Assembly (NCBI RefSeq): GCF_004349135.1
Contig: NZ_SMFN01000021.1
Span: 1-62,842, forward strand
DNA length: 62,842 nucleotides
Source of the DNA: Flavobacterium sandaracinum
GTDB lineage: Bacteria; Bacteroidota; Bacteroidia; Flavobacteriales; Flavobacteriaceae
Reading direction: 5' to 3'
Part shown: positions 15,222-25,278 of the stretch, in pieces
Layout: each line of letters begins with the position of its first letter
Numbering within the stretch: the first letter of the stretch is position 1
Program-made: the position numbers and the translations under genes
The notes under the pieces: model-generated
What the model was told of the DNA's origin: nothing
The model's input: the letters and a program-made list of their open reading frames with translations, nothing else
Database searches by the model: none

Positions 15222-17840
15222 TTATTGATTATTCTCCATTTCTAAAATCAAATTAGCAATAAGAGCGGTCCATCCTGTTTGGTGTGAAGCACCTAGGCCT
15301 TTGCCAGTGTCACCATCAAAAAACTCATAGAAAAAGTGCTGGTCCTTAAAATGCTCTTCTTTTGAGAAAACATGGTTTGGATCATCAGAATGATATTGAA
15401 ACTTACCTTCCTCATTTCTTTCAAAAAGCTTTATTAATCTTTTAGTCAGTTCGTTTGCAATTTCGTTTAAGTTCAGTTTTTTGCCAGAACCAGTTGGGAA
15501 TTCATATTGATATCTAGGGCCATAAAAAGTATAATATTTTCGTAATGATTGTATAATCATATAGTTTAATGGCATCCATATTGGGCCTCTCCAATTAGAG
15601 TTTCCTCCAAACATATTAGAGCGACTTTCGCCTGGCTCGTATTGAATTTGGTGTGAACCATTGAAGACAAAAGGATGGTCTTTATGGTATTTAGAAAGGG
15701 ATCGAATCCCATATTCTGACAGGAATTCATTTTCGTCCAATAAACGTATTAGAAGATGCTCAAGTCTAAACCCACGCATAATCGAAAATAGAAAATTTCC
15801 ATCTTTATTAGCCGTTTCTAAGTTGGATATTAATGAGGCGAGATCTGGACGAGTTCTAATAATTTCGTTGGCTCTTTTTTGAAAATCTTTTAATTCTTCA
15901 AATAAATCTTTATGCATAATTTCAACTGCAAACATAGGGATTACGCCTACTAGGGAACGAACTTTTAGACGCTTAGTGGTTCCGTTCGACATTTCAACAA
16001 CATCGTAATAGAAATTGTCTTCGTCATCCCACAACGAAAGATCTTTTTTTCCAATGTGGTGCATTGCCCATGCAATATTCAAGAAATGCCTGAAAAATTT
16101 AGCGGATATTTCTTCATAAATTTTATTCGTTTTGGCTAATTCAAGTGACATGCGCAACATGTTTAACGAGAACATGGCCATCCAACTCGTAGCATCTGCT
16201 TGTTGCATTTTTTTGATGCCTTCTGGCATGTGGTTGCGATCAAAAACACCAATGTTGTCTAGTCCTAAAAAGCCACCTTCAAACAAATCTGTTCCACTGG
16301 TATCTTTTTGATTCACCCACCACGTAAAATTCACGAGGAGTTTTTGGAAAGCGGTTTCTAAAAATTCAGTATCAGTTTTACCAGTGCGTTTTAAGTCTTT
16401 TTCATATACGGTCCACACAGCCCAAGAATGAACTGGCGGATTCACATCGCTAAAATTCCATTCATACGCTGGAATTTGGCCATTAGGATGCATGTAGCTT
16501 TCTTGCAAAACCAATAGAAGCTGCTGCTTAGCAAAATAAGGATCAATTTCAACAAATGAAGCCATGTGAAAAGCAAGATCCCAGGCGGCATACCATGGAT
16601 ATTCCCATTTATCAGGCATAGAAATTACATGACGGTTTGTTAAATGTTGCCAGCTCGTATTTCGTTTGTCAGAGCGATTTGGAGATGTCTCTCCTGGTCC
16701 TCCAAAAAGCCATTTGAATACATCGTAATAATAAAATTGTTTGGTCCACAATAATCCTGAAAAGGCACTTTTAGCAATTTCTTGCTGCTCTTTTGGGATA
16801 TCTTTACTGATAATTTCACTATAAAATGTTTCGCACTCTTTTTTTCTAGCTTCAATAACGGTATCAAAATCAGTAAAAGGGTTTTCTAGCGGAACATTAC
16901 TCAACCGTATTTTTACGCTTTTTTCTTCTCCAGGTTTTAAATCAAACTGATACCAAATGGCAGCTTTGGTTCCAAATTTTTCTGGGTTTACAGTAGGTTC
17001 GTCACTCACTACATGATTGTTGATTCCATCTTTTACAAAATCATACTCATTTGGAGCATTATATATGCGCTTGTTGTTGGTTTCGTTTTCACAAAAGAGT
17101 TGCTTTCCTTCATGGTGATAAAAGTAATAGGATCCGTTTCGGCTACTCGTAGAAAGGATGGTGTTAGGTGCTACAGACTCCATATTTGGTCGGGCATGTC
17201 TATCGTTGTGTTTCCAGAAATTACGAAACCATATATGAGGAAGTACATGAATTGTAGCGGTTGTCGCTCCCCTATTGATGACGGTAACTTGCATCAAGAT
17301 GTCATCGATATCGGCTTTTGCATATTCGATAAAACAATCAAAATAGGCATTATCAGTAAAGCTATCCGTATCTAATAATTCAAATTCTGTTTCTTCCCGA
17401 CTGCGATTATTTTTATGGACTAGTTCACTATATGGGAACTCGTTTTGAGGATATTTATAAAGGTATTTGTTATAGGAATGAGATGGTGTTGAAACTTGAT
17501 GAAAGTACAACTCTTTAACGTCCTCTCCATGATTGCCTTGATTATTGGTCAAACCAAATAAACGTTCTTTGAGAATAGGATCTTTTCCGTTCCAAAAAGC
17601 AGGAGCCAAGCACAAAATCTCTCGCGAATCACAAAAACCTCCAATTCCTTCTTCTCCCCATCGATAGGCGTTACTTCTAGCTCTATCGTGGTTTATAAAT
17701 TCCCATGCATCTCCGTTCTGGCTGTAATCTTCACGAACAGTTCCCCATTGTCTTTCGGCTAAATAAGGCCCCCATTTTTTCCAATTCCTGTAATTATCAG
17801 AAACGGCTAATTTTTGTTCCTCAGAAATTTGGTGCGTCAT
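15222..17840 (-). CDS. GH63/MGH1-like glycoside hydrolase (glucosidase)
   Basis: An 872-residue cytoplasmic protein (no signal peptide) of the (alpha/alpha)6-barrel family related to GH63 processing glucosidases and mannosylglycerate hydrolase. Characteristic segments are WGPYLAERQWGTVREDY near the N-terminus, EEGIGGFCDSR, the central WEYPWYAAWDLAFH with a likely catalytic Asp, GQIPAYEWNFSDVNPPVH, and NWRGPIWMPLNY plus TGWTALIANLI near the C-terminus. It probably hydrolyses alpha-linked glucose from a small glucoside or oligosaccharide; the exact substrate is unknown. The start at 17840 gives an N-terminus MTHQISEEQKL without a 22-residue AT-rich extension. Confidence 0.82.
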   Translation of the reverse strand: MTHQISEEQKLAVSDNYRNWKKWGPYLAERQWGTVREDYSQNGDAWEFINHDRARSNAYRWGEEGIGGFCDSREILCLAPAFWNGKDPILKERLFGLTNNQGNHGEDVKELYFHQVSTPSHSYNKYLYKYPQNEFPYSELVHKNNRSREETEFELLDTDSFTDNAYFDCFIEYAKADIDDILMQVTVINRGATTATIHVLPHIWFRNFWKHNDRHARPNMESVAPNTILSTSSRNGSYYFYHHEGKQLFCENETNNKRIYNAPNEYDFVKDGINNHVVSDEPTVNPEKFGTKAAIWYQFDLKPGEEKSVKIRLSNVPLENPFTDFDTVIEARKKECETFYSEIISKDIPKEQQEIAKSAFSGLLWTKQFYYYDVFKWLFGGPGETSPNRSDKRNTSWQHLTNRHVISMPDKWEYPWYAAWDLAFHMASFVEIDPYFAKQQLLLVLQESYMHPNGQIPAYEWNFSDVNPPVHSWAVWTVYEKDLKRTGKTDTEFLETAFQKLLVNFTWWVNQKDTSGTDLFEGGFLGLDNIGVFDRNHMPEGIKKMQQADATSWMAMFSLNMLRMSLELAKTNKIYEEISAKFFRHFLNIAWAMHHIGKKDLSLWDDEDNFYYDVVEMSNGTTKRLKVRSLVGVIPMFAVEIMHKDLFEELKDFQKRANEIIRTRPDLASLISNLETANKDGNFLFSIMRGFRLEHLLIRLLDENEFLSEYGIRSLSKYHKDHPFVFNGSHQIQYEPGESRSNMFGGNSNWRGPIWMPLNYMIIQSLRKYYTFYGPRYQYEFPTGSGKKLNLNEIANELTKRLIKLFERNEEGKFQYHSDDPNHVFSKEEHFKDQHFFYEFFDGDTGKGLGASHQTGWTALIANLILEMENNQ

Positions 17841-18011
17841 ATTTTGCAGTCTAATTGTTATTTTTGAACTTGAAAAACAAAACTGTTGCTTTTGCGCAAA
17901 TAGCAAAATAGTTTTTATTCTACAATCATTTTTTTATATCTGTATTTTGGTAAAAATAAGATTTATTTTTTATTTGTACTAAAGCAAAAAGAGCCCATAT
18001 TATTATTCCAG

Positions 18012-18044
18012 AAAAAGCTTCTCATTTTGAAAATAAGAAGCTTT
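18012..18044 (-). terminator. Terminator downstream of mscS
   Basis: Arms AAAAGCTTCT and AGAAGCTTTT form a 10-bp perfect stem with a T run on the minus strand, between mscS and the glycosidase gene. Confidence 0.75.
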
Positions 18045-18094
18045 TGGGTTGATATGAAAATAGTAAAAAACAAATTTTTATTTTGCTGTTAATT

Positions 18095-18931
18095 TTACAA
18101 ATTTTTATGTTTTTGAATGTGAATGTCCATTTGTGGAAAAGGAATATTAAGGTCGTATTCTGGAAATTTAGTATATACTTTTTCATTCATATCGAAAAAC
18201 ACATTCCAATAATCAGCAGTGTCCACCCAAACTCGCACTGTAAAATTTACAGAACTATCTCCTAGTTCTGACAGACCTATAAAACTAATAGGCTCTTTTA
18301 AAATACGTTCGTCATCAGCAATGAATTGGTTTAATGCTTTTTTGAAATTTTCAACATTATCGCCGTAGGCAATTCCAAACTTCCAATCGACTCTTCGCAA
18401 CGGCTCTGCTGAATAGTTGATTAAAGCTCCGGTAGAAAGAGGACCATTGGGGATAATTACTAACTTTTTATCGGGCGTGTTTAGTAGCGTCGAAAAAATG
18501 TTGATTTCTTTTACAGTACCTGTAAATCCTTGCGCTTCAATAAAGTCACCTATTTTAAAAGGTTTGATGATGAGAATAATAACACCACCCGCAAAGTTTT
18601 GTAATGTTCCTGATAAAGCTAGTCCAACCGCTAAACCAGCGGCACCAATAATAGCAACAAAAGAGGTCATTTCAATACCAATCATTCCCATGACGGTAAT
18701 TATAACTAAAGCTTTTAAAACAATATTTGTTAGACTTGTTAAAAAAGGTATTAGAGATTGGTCTATGGAGGATTTTGCTAATGATTTTCCAATTGCTTTT
18801 GAGATCATTTTAGTGACCCAGAGGCCAATTAAGAGGACAATAATTCCTCCTATTAATTTGGGTGTATATTCTATTGCGAATTTTACAATTTTATCTAAAT
18901 ACTCTTTTACTACTATAACTTGCTGATCCAT
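18095..18931 (-). CDS. mscS: Small-conductance mechanosensitive channel, MscS family
   Basis: A 278-residue channel of E. coli MscS length. Three membrane helices occupy about 20-45, 62-85 and 92-120. The pore-lining TM3 shows the Ala/Gly packing pattern GAAGLAVGLALSGTLQNFAGG split around residues 97-116. It is followed by the beta domain (DFIEAQGFTGTVKEI) and the cytoplasmic alpha/beta domain with a C-terminal FPQMDIHI motif. It opens under membrane tension to release solutes after osmotic downshock. Monocistronic, with its own terminator. Confidence 0.93.
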   Translation of the reverse strand: MDQQVIVVKEYLDKIVKFAIEYTPKLIGGIIVLLIGLWVTKMISKAIGKSLAKSSIDQSLIPFLTSLTNIVLKALVIITVMGMIGIEMTSFVAIIGAAGLAVGLALSGTLQNFAGGVIILIIKPFKIGDFIEAQGFTGTVKEINIFSTLLNTPDKKLVIIPNGPLSTGALINYSAEPLRRVDWKFGIAYGDNVENFKKALNQFIADDERILKEPISFIGLSELGDSSVNFTVRVWVDTADYWNVFFDMNEKVYTKFPEYDLNIPFPQMDIHIQKHKNL

Positions 18932-19240
18932 TTATATAATTTTAATTTCTACTTATTTGGCTTTTCTAATCCGCCCCTTTTTTTAAAGGGATAACAGGAT
19001 TTTATGGTTTAATCTATTTAGGTATAATTCCTAGTAGCTTTACTTTGCTTTTTCCCTTAAATTCAAAAATTAAAAAAAAATGTGAATTAGGGGCTATTGA
19101 TTCATTACTACCTCAGGGTTTTTGCCTTGGGGTAGTCTATTTATAAATACTATACAAATATTTACATAAAAGGAATTGTTTACTCTATTGGTGTTATTTC
19201 AAATGTACCAATTTTAAAATTTATTGCCAAAAACTTGTCG
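18932..19240. other. Intergenic region, no gene seen
   Basis: About 310 bp of AT-rich DNA between mscS and the MMPL terminator. An imperfect hairpin around 19107-19138 (ACTACC and GGTAGT arms) is the only structure I noticed. Confidence 0.4.
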
Positions 19241-19289
19241 CTTTCAAATCAAAAATCCCGTTTAAGAGACGGGATTTTTGATTTGAAAG
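19241..19289 (-). terminator. Long perfect hairpin terminator of the MMPL gene
   Basis: Arms at 19241-19261 and 19269-19289 pair perfectly over 21 bp around a 7-nt loop. The inner CCCGT/ACGGG part with the T-run is a classic terminator, extended by an A/T-rich perfect outer stem. Confidence 0.85.
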
Positions 19290-19313
19290 ACAACTATTTT
19301 GTTTAATCTAATA

Positions 19314-21710
19314 CTACTCTTGTTCATTTGGGTTGTTCAAAATATCGATTTTTGGTTCGATGAATTCTTGCTTGTTGGTTAATGATTTGTTTAAGGTAAG
19401 GACTAAGCAAGGCAACAACATCAAGTTAGATAACATACCAAAAGCGAGTGTAATGGCAATCAATCCTCCTAAAGCGACTGTTCCTCCAAAATCAGATAAC
19501 ATAAAAACGGAGAAACCAACAAATAATACCACCGAAGTATAGAACATACTGATACCCGATTCTTTGATGGTAGCGAAAACTGATTTTTTAATCTTCCAGT
19601 TGTTGTGTTTTAACTCTTGTCTGTATTGTGCCAAAAAGTGAATAGTGTCATCTACAGATAGTCCAAATGCGATACTGAATACTAAAATAGTAGAAGGTTT
19701 TAATGGAATACCAAAATACCCCATTAATCCAGCAGTAATTACTAGAGGTAATAAATTTGGAATCAAAGAAACTACCACCATTTTGAAAGAGCGGAACATG
19801 AAAACCATTAGCAACGAAATCAGTAGCACTGCAAATAATAGCGAGCTTACAAGATTGTCTAATAAATACTGTGTTCCTTTTTCAAAAACTAACGCTTTAC
19901 CAGTCAGCACAACATTGTAGCGGTCTTTTGGGAAAACAGTATTGGCTTTCGCCAAAAGCTTATCTTCGATTTTAGCCATATTTCCGGTACCAATATCCCG
20001 CATGAAAGTAGTGATTCTAGCCACTTGTCCCGTGCTGTCTACATAACTTTTCATCAAGTTGTCCTTAGTATTTTTGGTCGCGTTCTTGGCGTAACTCAAA
20101 ATGAAACTTTGTTCTTGCGAACTGGGCAAATCATAATATTCAGGATTTCCGTTGTAGTAGGCTTGCTTAGAATATTTAACTAAATTTAGGATTGAAATAG
20201 GTTTTGAAAGTTCTGGAATTTCTTCGATAGTTTTTTGAAGTTCGTCCATTTTGTTTAAAGTAGACAACTTCATAACCCCTTTTTTTCTTTTGGTGTCCAC
20301 CGTAATTTCAAGAGGCATAATTCCATCAAATTCTTTTTCAAAAAACAAAATGTCTTTAAAAAAACTTGTATTTTTAGGCATGTCCTCAATTAAACTTCCT
20401 GATGTTTTTATTTGTAAGGCTCCAAAAAGGCTAATGGCAAACAAAAGAAGAGCCACAAGGTAAACATAACGCCTGTTGTATTTCACTGTTTTTTCAATCC
20501 AATTGATAAACACGCGAGTATAGTTGCGGTTTAAATGTTCCAAGTGCTTTTGCTGCGGAACGGGTTGATAACTGTAATAAATAGGGATTACGGTCAAGCA
20601 TAAAAAGAATAGCGAAACAATGCTCAAAGAAGATATAATTCCAAACTCTTTCAGCAGTTGGCTGCTGGTAATGATAAAAGTAGCAAATCCAGCAGCTGTG
20701 GTTAAATTAGTCATTAAAGTAGCTGTTCCTACTTTGGTAATGACACGTTGCAAGGCTCTGGCTTTATTGCCATGTGCACTGAATTCTTGTTGGTATTTAT
20801 TGGTTAGGAAAATACAATTTGGAATCCCTATGACAATAACTAACGTAGGTACTAATGCGGTGAGTACGGTAATTTGATAATTGAATAATCCTAATAAACC
20901 AAAAGTCCACATCACACCAATAATTACTATTAAAATGGCAATTAATGTGGCTCTAAACGAACGGAAAAAGAAGAAAAATATTAGAGAGGTCAATATCAAG
21001 GATGCGCCAATAAACAAACTTATTTCGCTCACAATACTCATGGCATTAAGCGTTCTAATGTATGGCATTCCAGAAACGCGCAAGTCGATTCCAGTTTCTT
21101 TTTCGAATGCATTTATCTTTGGGATAAAGTCATTTACAATGTAGTCCTTACGTTTTGCGGTGTTGACAATTTGTTTGTCAAGGTAAATGGCGGAACGAAT
21201 ACTTCCGCTTTTCTTATTGAAAAGTAAGCCTTCATAAAAAGGCATGTTTTGAAACAGGTCTTTTTTGATGCCATTCAAATATTCCTCACTGTTGGTCTTA
21301 TTTGTGTTTACAAAAGGAACAAGTTCAAAAGTTTGTAAGGAGTCATTTTTTTTGAGCTGCTTTAAATCATTGATAGAAACGACTAAATCTACTTCCTTTT
21401 GTGCTTTTATTTCGGTCATTAATTTGTTCCAAGCGGCAAAGGCTTTTGGTGTGAAAAAAGCGTCATCTTTTATTCCAACAACAATTAAGTTTCCCTCTTC
21501 ACCAAATTTCTCTAGAAAGCTGTTGTACTCAGTATTAACAATATTGTCATCGGGTAATAAATTAGCCTCGGTGAATGAAAACTGAATATTTTTCCACTGT
21601 AAGGCTAAAAGCACTGTTATCACGACAATAATGGATAACATTAAAATTCTATATCTAAGGACAATTCGAGCTATTAATTCCCAAAATCCCAAACTAAACC
21701 ACTTGTTCAT
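19314..21710 (-). CDS. RND superfamily exporter, MMPL family
   Basis: A 798-residue inner-membrane transporter with the duplicated RND layout. An N-terminal helix (about 20-38) is followed by a large periplasmic loop and a cluster of helices (about 225-385). A second single helix (about 410-425), another periplasmic loop and a second helix cluster (about 630-780) follow. The proton-relay region of the second cluster contains FGLSVDDTIHFLAQYR, as in MMPL proteins. These proteins export lipids, hopanoids or small molecules; substrate unknown. No membrane-fusion or outer-membrane partner is adjacent, which favours an MMPL/HpnN-like rather than AcrB-like role. A TACCTTTG promoter element precedes it. 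Confidence 0.88.
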   Translation of the reverse strand: MNKWFSLGFWELIARIVLRYRILMLSIIVVITVLLALQWKNIQFSFTEANLLPDDNIVNTEYNSFLEKFGEEGNLIVVGIKDDAFFTPKAFAAWNKLMTEIKAQKEVDLVVSINDLKQLKKNDSLQTFELVPFVNTNKTNSEEYLNGIKKDLFQNMPFYEGLLFNKKSGSIRSAIYLDKQIVNTAKRKDYIVNDFIPKINAFEKETGIDLRVSGMPYIRTLNAMSIVSEISLFIGASLILTSLIFFFFFRSFRATLIAILIVIIGVMWTFGLLGLFNYQITVLTALVPTLVIVIGIPNCIFLTNKYQQEFSAHGNKARALQRVITKVGTATLMTNLTTAAGFATFIITSSQLLKEFGIISSLSIVSLFFLCLTVIPIYYSYQPVPQQKHLEHLNRNYTRVFINWIEKTVKYNRRYVYLVALLLFAISLFGALQIKTSGSLIEDMPKNTSFFKDILFFEKEFDGIMPLEITVDTKRKKGVMKLSTLNKMDELQKTIEEIPELSKPISILNLVKYSKQAYYNGNPEYYDLPSSQEQSFILSYAKNATKNTKDNLMKSYVDSTGQVARITTFMRDIGTGNMAKIEDKLLAKANTVFPKDRYNVVLTGKALVFEKGTQYLLDNLVSSLLFAVLLISLLMVFMFRSFKMVVVSLIPNLLPLVITAGLMGYFGIPLKPSTILVFSIAFGLSVDDTIHFLAQYRQELKHNNWKIKKSVFATIKESGISMFYTSVVLFVGFSVFMLSDFGGTVALGGLIAITLAFGMLSNLMLLPCLVLTLNKSLTNKQEFIEPKIDILNNPNEQE

Positions 21711-21729
21711 AATTCCTATTTAACGGCTG

Positions 21730-21737
21730 CAAAGGTA
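21730..21737 (-). promoter_or_regulatory. -7 element of the MMPL gene
   Basis: TACCTTTG on the minus strand, 19 nt upstream of the ATG at 21710. Confidence 0.5.
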
Positions 21738-21848
21738 GTTAAAACGACTATAAATCACTGGTTTTAACGGAAACTTTTCGTGCTTTTATGAGACGGATCT
21801 TAAGCATTTTTTATTTTACAATTAAATAATTTTGTGCGATATAAATTA

Positions 21849-21856
21849 TACATTTG
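21849..21856 (+). promoter_or_regulatory. -7 element of the antiporter gene
   Basis: TACATTTG, about 52 nt upstream of the chosen ATG at 21909, with a TTTTG roughly 14 nt further upstream. Confidence 0.45.
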
Positions 21857-21908
21857 AACTCCGCATCTTTGTTTTTTTAGAGTGAAGGGTGAGTACATAA
21901 AAAGGACT

Positions 21909-24179
21909 ATGAAGAATTATAAAAACACTATTTTTTATTTGGTTGTAACAGGTGGCTTCACAGCTTTAATGTATTGGATTATAACTAAAGGCAAACATTT
22001 AGAAGTGGCTAAAACAATAGAGACACCGGCTAGCGGAAATGGTTCTTGGGGCGATTTTTTGAGTTCGATGCAACACAATTTTCAGGATCCTTTGGCTATT
22101 TTATTAGCCCAAATTATAACTATTATTCTTGTTGCTCGTGTCTTTGGTTGGATATTCAAAAAAATTGGCCAGCCCTCCGTAATTGGGGAAATAATTGCCG
22201 GAATTGTTCTTGGACCCTCGTTATTAGGGATGTATTTTCCAGAATTTTCTGCAGCCTTATTTCCCGTTGAATCTCTGGGTAATTTAAAGTTTTTGAGTCA
22301 GATAGGATTGATACTTTTTATGTTTGTCATAGGAATGGAACTCGATTTAAAAGTGCTGAAGAACAAAGCCAATGAAGCGGTGGTAATCAGCCATGCCAGT
22401 ATTGTTATTCCTTTTGCACTCGGAATTGGTCTTGCTTATTTTGTGTACAATCGATTTGCTCCCGAAGGTGTAAAATTCCTTGCTTTTAGTTTGTTTATGG
22501 GAATTGCCTTGAGTATTACTGCTTTTCCGGTTTTGGCCAGAATTGTGCAGGAACGTGGGATTCATAAAACTAAATTAGGAGCAATCGTCATTACCTGCGC
22601 AGCGGCAGATGATATTACGGCTTGGTGTATTTTGGCCGTGGTAATCGCCATTGTAAAAGCGGGAACTTTCGTCAGCTCCTTATACATTATCCTGCTTGCG
22701 GTTATTTATGTGCTAGCTATGATTTACATTGTAAAGCCATTTTTAAAAAGAATTGGGGACTTGTATGGTTCAAAAGACACCATTATCAAACCAGTTGTAG
22801 CTATCTTTTTTCTCGTTCTAATCATTTCGTCTTATGCCACTGAAGTGATTGGGATTCATGCCTTATTTGGAGCATTTATGGCCGGAGCTATTATGCCAGA
22901 TGTTCCAAAATTTAGAACTATTTTCATAGAAAAAGTAGAGGACGTAGCCTTGATACTTTTACTGCCGTTGTTTTTTGTATTCACGGGTTTAAAAACTGAA
23001 ATTGGTCTGATCAACGATCCGTACCTATGGAAAGTTACCGGTTTTATTATTTTGGTAGCTGTAGTAGGGAAGTTTTTAGGTAGCGCTTTGGCAGCTAAAT
23101 TTGTAGGTCAGACGTGGCGAGACAGTTTAACCATTGGAGCCTTGATGAACACCAGAGGTTTAATGGAATTGATTGTCTTGAACATCGGTTTAGAACTGAA
23201 AGTTTTAACGCCCGAAGTGTTCACCATGATGGTCATTATGGCTTTGGTTACCACTTTTATGACTGGACCAGCTTTAGATTTAATCAATTACATTTTTAAA
23301 ACAAAAGATGGTGTTGAAATTCTGGAGCCAACAAACCATAATAAATACCGCGTTTTAATTTCATTTGGAAACAACGAAAAAGGAAAATCGTTGTTGCGCT
23401 TGGCCAACAGTCTAATTAAAAAGCAAAAAAACACCTCCAGTATTACGGTAATGCATTTGTCTTTGAGTGATGAGATGCACACTTTTAATATGGATGATAA
23501 AGAGAAAAATAGTTTTTACCCAATTGTGGAAGAATCGCAACTGCTGAAACAGGATATCACGACCATCTTCAAGGCAACGATGGATATTGAAACCGAAATT
23601 GCTGACGTCGCCAATCAAGGCGATTATGATTTGTTATTGATAGGTTTGGGAAAATCTATTTTTGAAGGTACCATTCTGGGTAAAGTAATTGGTTTTACAA
23701 CTAGAATAATCAATCCAGATCGTTTAATTGATAAGTTCACCGGAAAGGAAGGCTTGTTTGAAAATTCTCCTTTTGATGAAAGAACCAGACAAATTATTTC
23801 CAAAACCAAAATGCCAATCGGGATTTTGATTGATAAAGATTTACAACAAGTCAAACATGTTTTTATTCCAATTTTTAGTCCAGAGGATTCGTTTGTGATT
23901 GATTATATCCAAAAATTAATTTACAACAATAATACTAAAATTGTTATTTTGGATGTTAATGGGTATGTCACTACTAATTTTGTAATCAAGAGTGCGATTG
24001 ATTCATTGGAACAAAAATATCCAAATAACATTGGTTTGATAACGGATAAAACTATTAAAAAGGAATTTTTAGACCAACAGGATTTAATGTTAATTAGTCT
24101 TGAAAGTTGGAAACAGTTAGTTGATTCCAGAAGTATCTGGCTCAGCGACGTTCCTTCCGTATTAATTTTAAAACAGTAA
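21909..24179 (+). CDS. Cation:proton antiporter (CPA2) with C-terminal USP-like region
   Basis: A 756-residue protein. An N-terminal anchor helix (7-26) is followed by 12 or so helices of a monovalent cation/proton exchanger (about 60-460); the transport-site acidic pair is D234-D235 in CAAADDITAW. The region from about 475 onward is soluble, with two Rossmann-like segments resembling universal stress protein domains, as in CPA2 exchangers such as NhaS/KefB-like proteins with regulatory tails. It is likely to exchange Na+ or K+ for H+ in the inner membrane. A GTG nine codons upstream is in frame, but the ATG at 21909 gives a normal N-terminus. The SMR gene starts 1 bp after the stop. Confidence 0.88.
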   Translation: MKNYKNTIFYLVVTGGFTALMYWIITKGKHLEVAKTIETPASGNGSWGDFLSSMQHNFQDPLAILLAQIITIILVARVFGWIFKKIGQPSVIGEIIAGIVLGPSLLGMYFPEFSAALFPVESLGNLKFLSQIGLILFMFVIGMELDLKVLKNKANEAVVISHASIVIPFALGIGLAYFVYNRFAPEGVKFLAFSLFMGIALSITAFPVLARIVQERGIHKTKLGAIVITCAAADDITAWCILAVVIAIVKAGTFVSSLYIILLAVIYVLAMIYIVKPFLKRIGDLYGSKDTIIKPVVAIFFLVLIISSYATEVIGIHALFGAFMAGAIMPDVPKFRTIFIEKVEDVALILLLPLFFVFTGLKTEIGLINDPYLWKVTGFIILVAVVGKFLGSALAAKFVGQTWRDSLTIGALMNTRGLMELIVLNIGLELKVLTPEVFTMMVIMALVTTFMTGPALDLINYIFKTKDGVEILEPTNHNKYRVLISFGNNEKGKSLLRLANSLIKKQKNTSSITVMHLSLSDEMHTFNMDDKEKNSFYPIVEESQLLKQDITTIFKATMDIETEIADVANQGDYDLLLIGLGKSIFEGTILGKVIGFTTRIINPDRLIDKFTGKEGLFENSPFDERTRQIISKTKMPIGILIDKDLQQVKHVFIPIFSPEDSFVIDYIQKLIYNNNTKIVILDVNGYVTTNFVIKSAIDSLEQKYPNNIGLITDKTIKKEFLDQQDLMLISLESWKQLVDSRSIWLSDVPSVLILKQ

Positions 24180-24180
24180 T

Positions 24181-24510
24181 ATGAATTGGATTTTATTGAT
24201 TATTGGCGGCCTTTTTGAAGTTGGTTTTGCCACTTGTTTGGGCAAAGCCAAAGAAAGCACCGGAATGACAGCAACATTATGGTTAGGCGGATTTTTAATT
24301 TGTCTTGCCATTAGCATGGGCTTACTTTATAAAGCCACACTCACTTTGCCCATAGGAACTGCGTATGCGGTTTGGACAGGGATTGGAGCTGTGGGAACGG
24401 TATTAGTTGGAATTTTTGTGTTCAAAGAGCCAGCTGATTTTTGGAGAATATTTTTCATCACCACGCTAATCAGTTCTATTATTGGTTTGAAATTTGTCTC
24501 GAGTCATTAA
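24181..24510 (+). CDS. sugE: SMR family exporter, SugE/Gdx-like
   Basis: A 109-residue four-helix small multidrug resistance protein. The essential membrane-embedded glutamate is E13 in GGLFEVGFA, and the family loop motif LPIGTAYAVWTGIGAVGT is present. The G-L-F-E-V-G-F-A context and the short form fit the SugE/Gdx branch, known for guanidinium export, better than EmrE. It works as an antiparallel dimer driven by protons. It begins 1 bp after the antiporter stop, so it is cotranscribed with it; no guanidine riboswitch was seen upstream. Confidence 0.85.
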   Translation: MNWILLIIGGLFEVGFATCLGKAKESTGMTATLWLGGFLICLAISMGLLYKATLTLPIGTAYAVWTGIGAVGTVLVGIFVFKEPADFWRIFFITTLISSIIGLKFVSSH

Positions 24511-24677
24511 TAGGTTTTGGTAACTATACTAGGAAGTCATTTGTTTTTTATCCCTGCTTTTTGAACTATAGTCATTTTACTTACCAGTATTTTATCACAG
24601 CTTAACTACACAAAACTATGTAACAATATGGGTAAAATTCGGTCTTATTGCCAATAAATAATTCAAACTTTATAAAA

Positions 24678-24983
24678 ATGATTTTAACAACAACCAATTC
24701 TGTAGACGATTATAAAATACTTGAGTATAACGGAATAGTTTCTGGAACTGCTGTAAACATGCAAAAAATGGGATTGACTTTTAATATGCAAAAATACTAT
24801 GCAGAAATTAGCGAAAGTATAGCTGATGTAAAAGATCAAGCATTTGCTAATTTAAAAGTAAATGCCGAGAAAATGAATGCTAATGCTGTGGTAGGAATTC
24901 AAGTAGATGTAGAACTTAAAAGCGGTGAAGGGTTAATTGCGGTTATCATTACTGGAACCGCAGTAAGCATAGTGAAACGATAA
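24678..24983 (+). CDS. YbjQ family (UPF0145) protein
   Basis: A 101-residue protein with the YbjQ/heavy-metal-binding-like fold that forms pentamers. Recognisable features are MILTTTNSVDDYKI at the start, GIVSGTAV, the A-rich NLKVNAEKMNANAVVGIQVDVE segment (two pieces) and the final IITGTAVSIV strand. The function of the family is not established. I start at the ATG at 24678, because the 10-residue upstream extension begins with a TTG in AT-rich leader sequence. It stands alone at the left boundary of the island. Confidence 0.82.
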   Translation: MILTTTNSVDDYKILEYNGIVSGTAVNMQKMGLTFNMQKYYAEISESIADVKDQAFANLKVNAEKMNANAVVGIQVDVELKSGEGLIAVIITGTAVSIVKR

Positions 24984-25135
24984 GTAGTATAAAAGATACA
25001 GCTTACTGTTTGTTTACTAAGTACAAGGAGTTTCTTAACATCAGATGGTATATATAATTAATCGGTTAGTCATAGTTGGCTTTAGTGTATTGCTCAATCA
25101 CAGAAATAGTTCCATTCAAAATCTAATGAAATCGT

Positions 25136-25163
25136 AAAAACCCGTCCTATTACAATAACAGAA
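25136..25163. terminator. Terminator in left repeat
   Basis: AAAACCCGT and ACGGGTTTT arms around a 17-nt loop shared with the terminator downstream of frr. Confidence 0.65.
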
Positions 25164-25209
25164 CGGGTTTTAATATGAGTTGAACTGGAATTACACCTTC
25201 ATAATTTCG
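25136..25209. repeat. Left direct repeat: remnant of frr 3' end plus terminator
   Basis: This 74-bp segment aligns with 29539-29613 at about 84% identity (63 of 75 positions). Both carry AAACCCGT...ACGGGTTT terminator arms around a shared loop. Next to these, on the minus strand, are the final codons Glu-Ile-Met-Lys-Val-stop of ribosome recycling factor. The rest of frr is absent here, so this is a second frr 3' end. Confidence 0.85.
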
Positions 25210-25278
25210 TAACTAATAAATTGTAATTAGTATTTGCAATATCCTAAAGAAACAAAAATTATTGCTAAAAATTTAATA

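Noticed and set aside
18417..18926. 169-codon plus-strand ORF
   Set aside because: Antisense of mscS, which has clear family motifs; no start signals.
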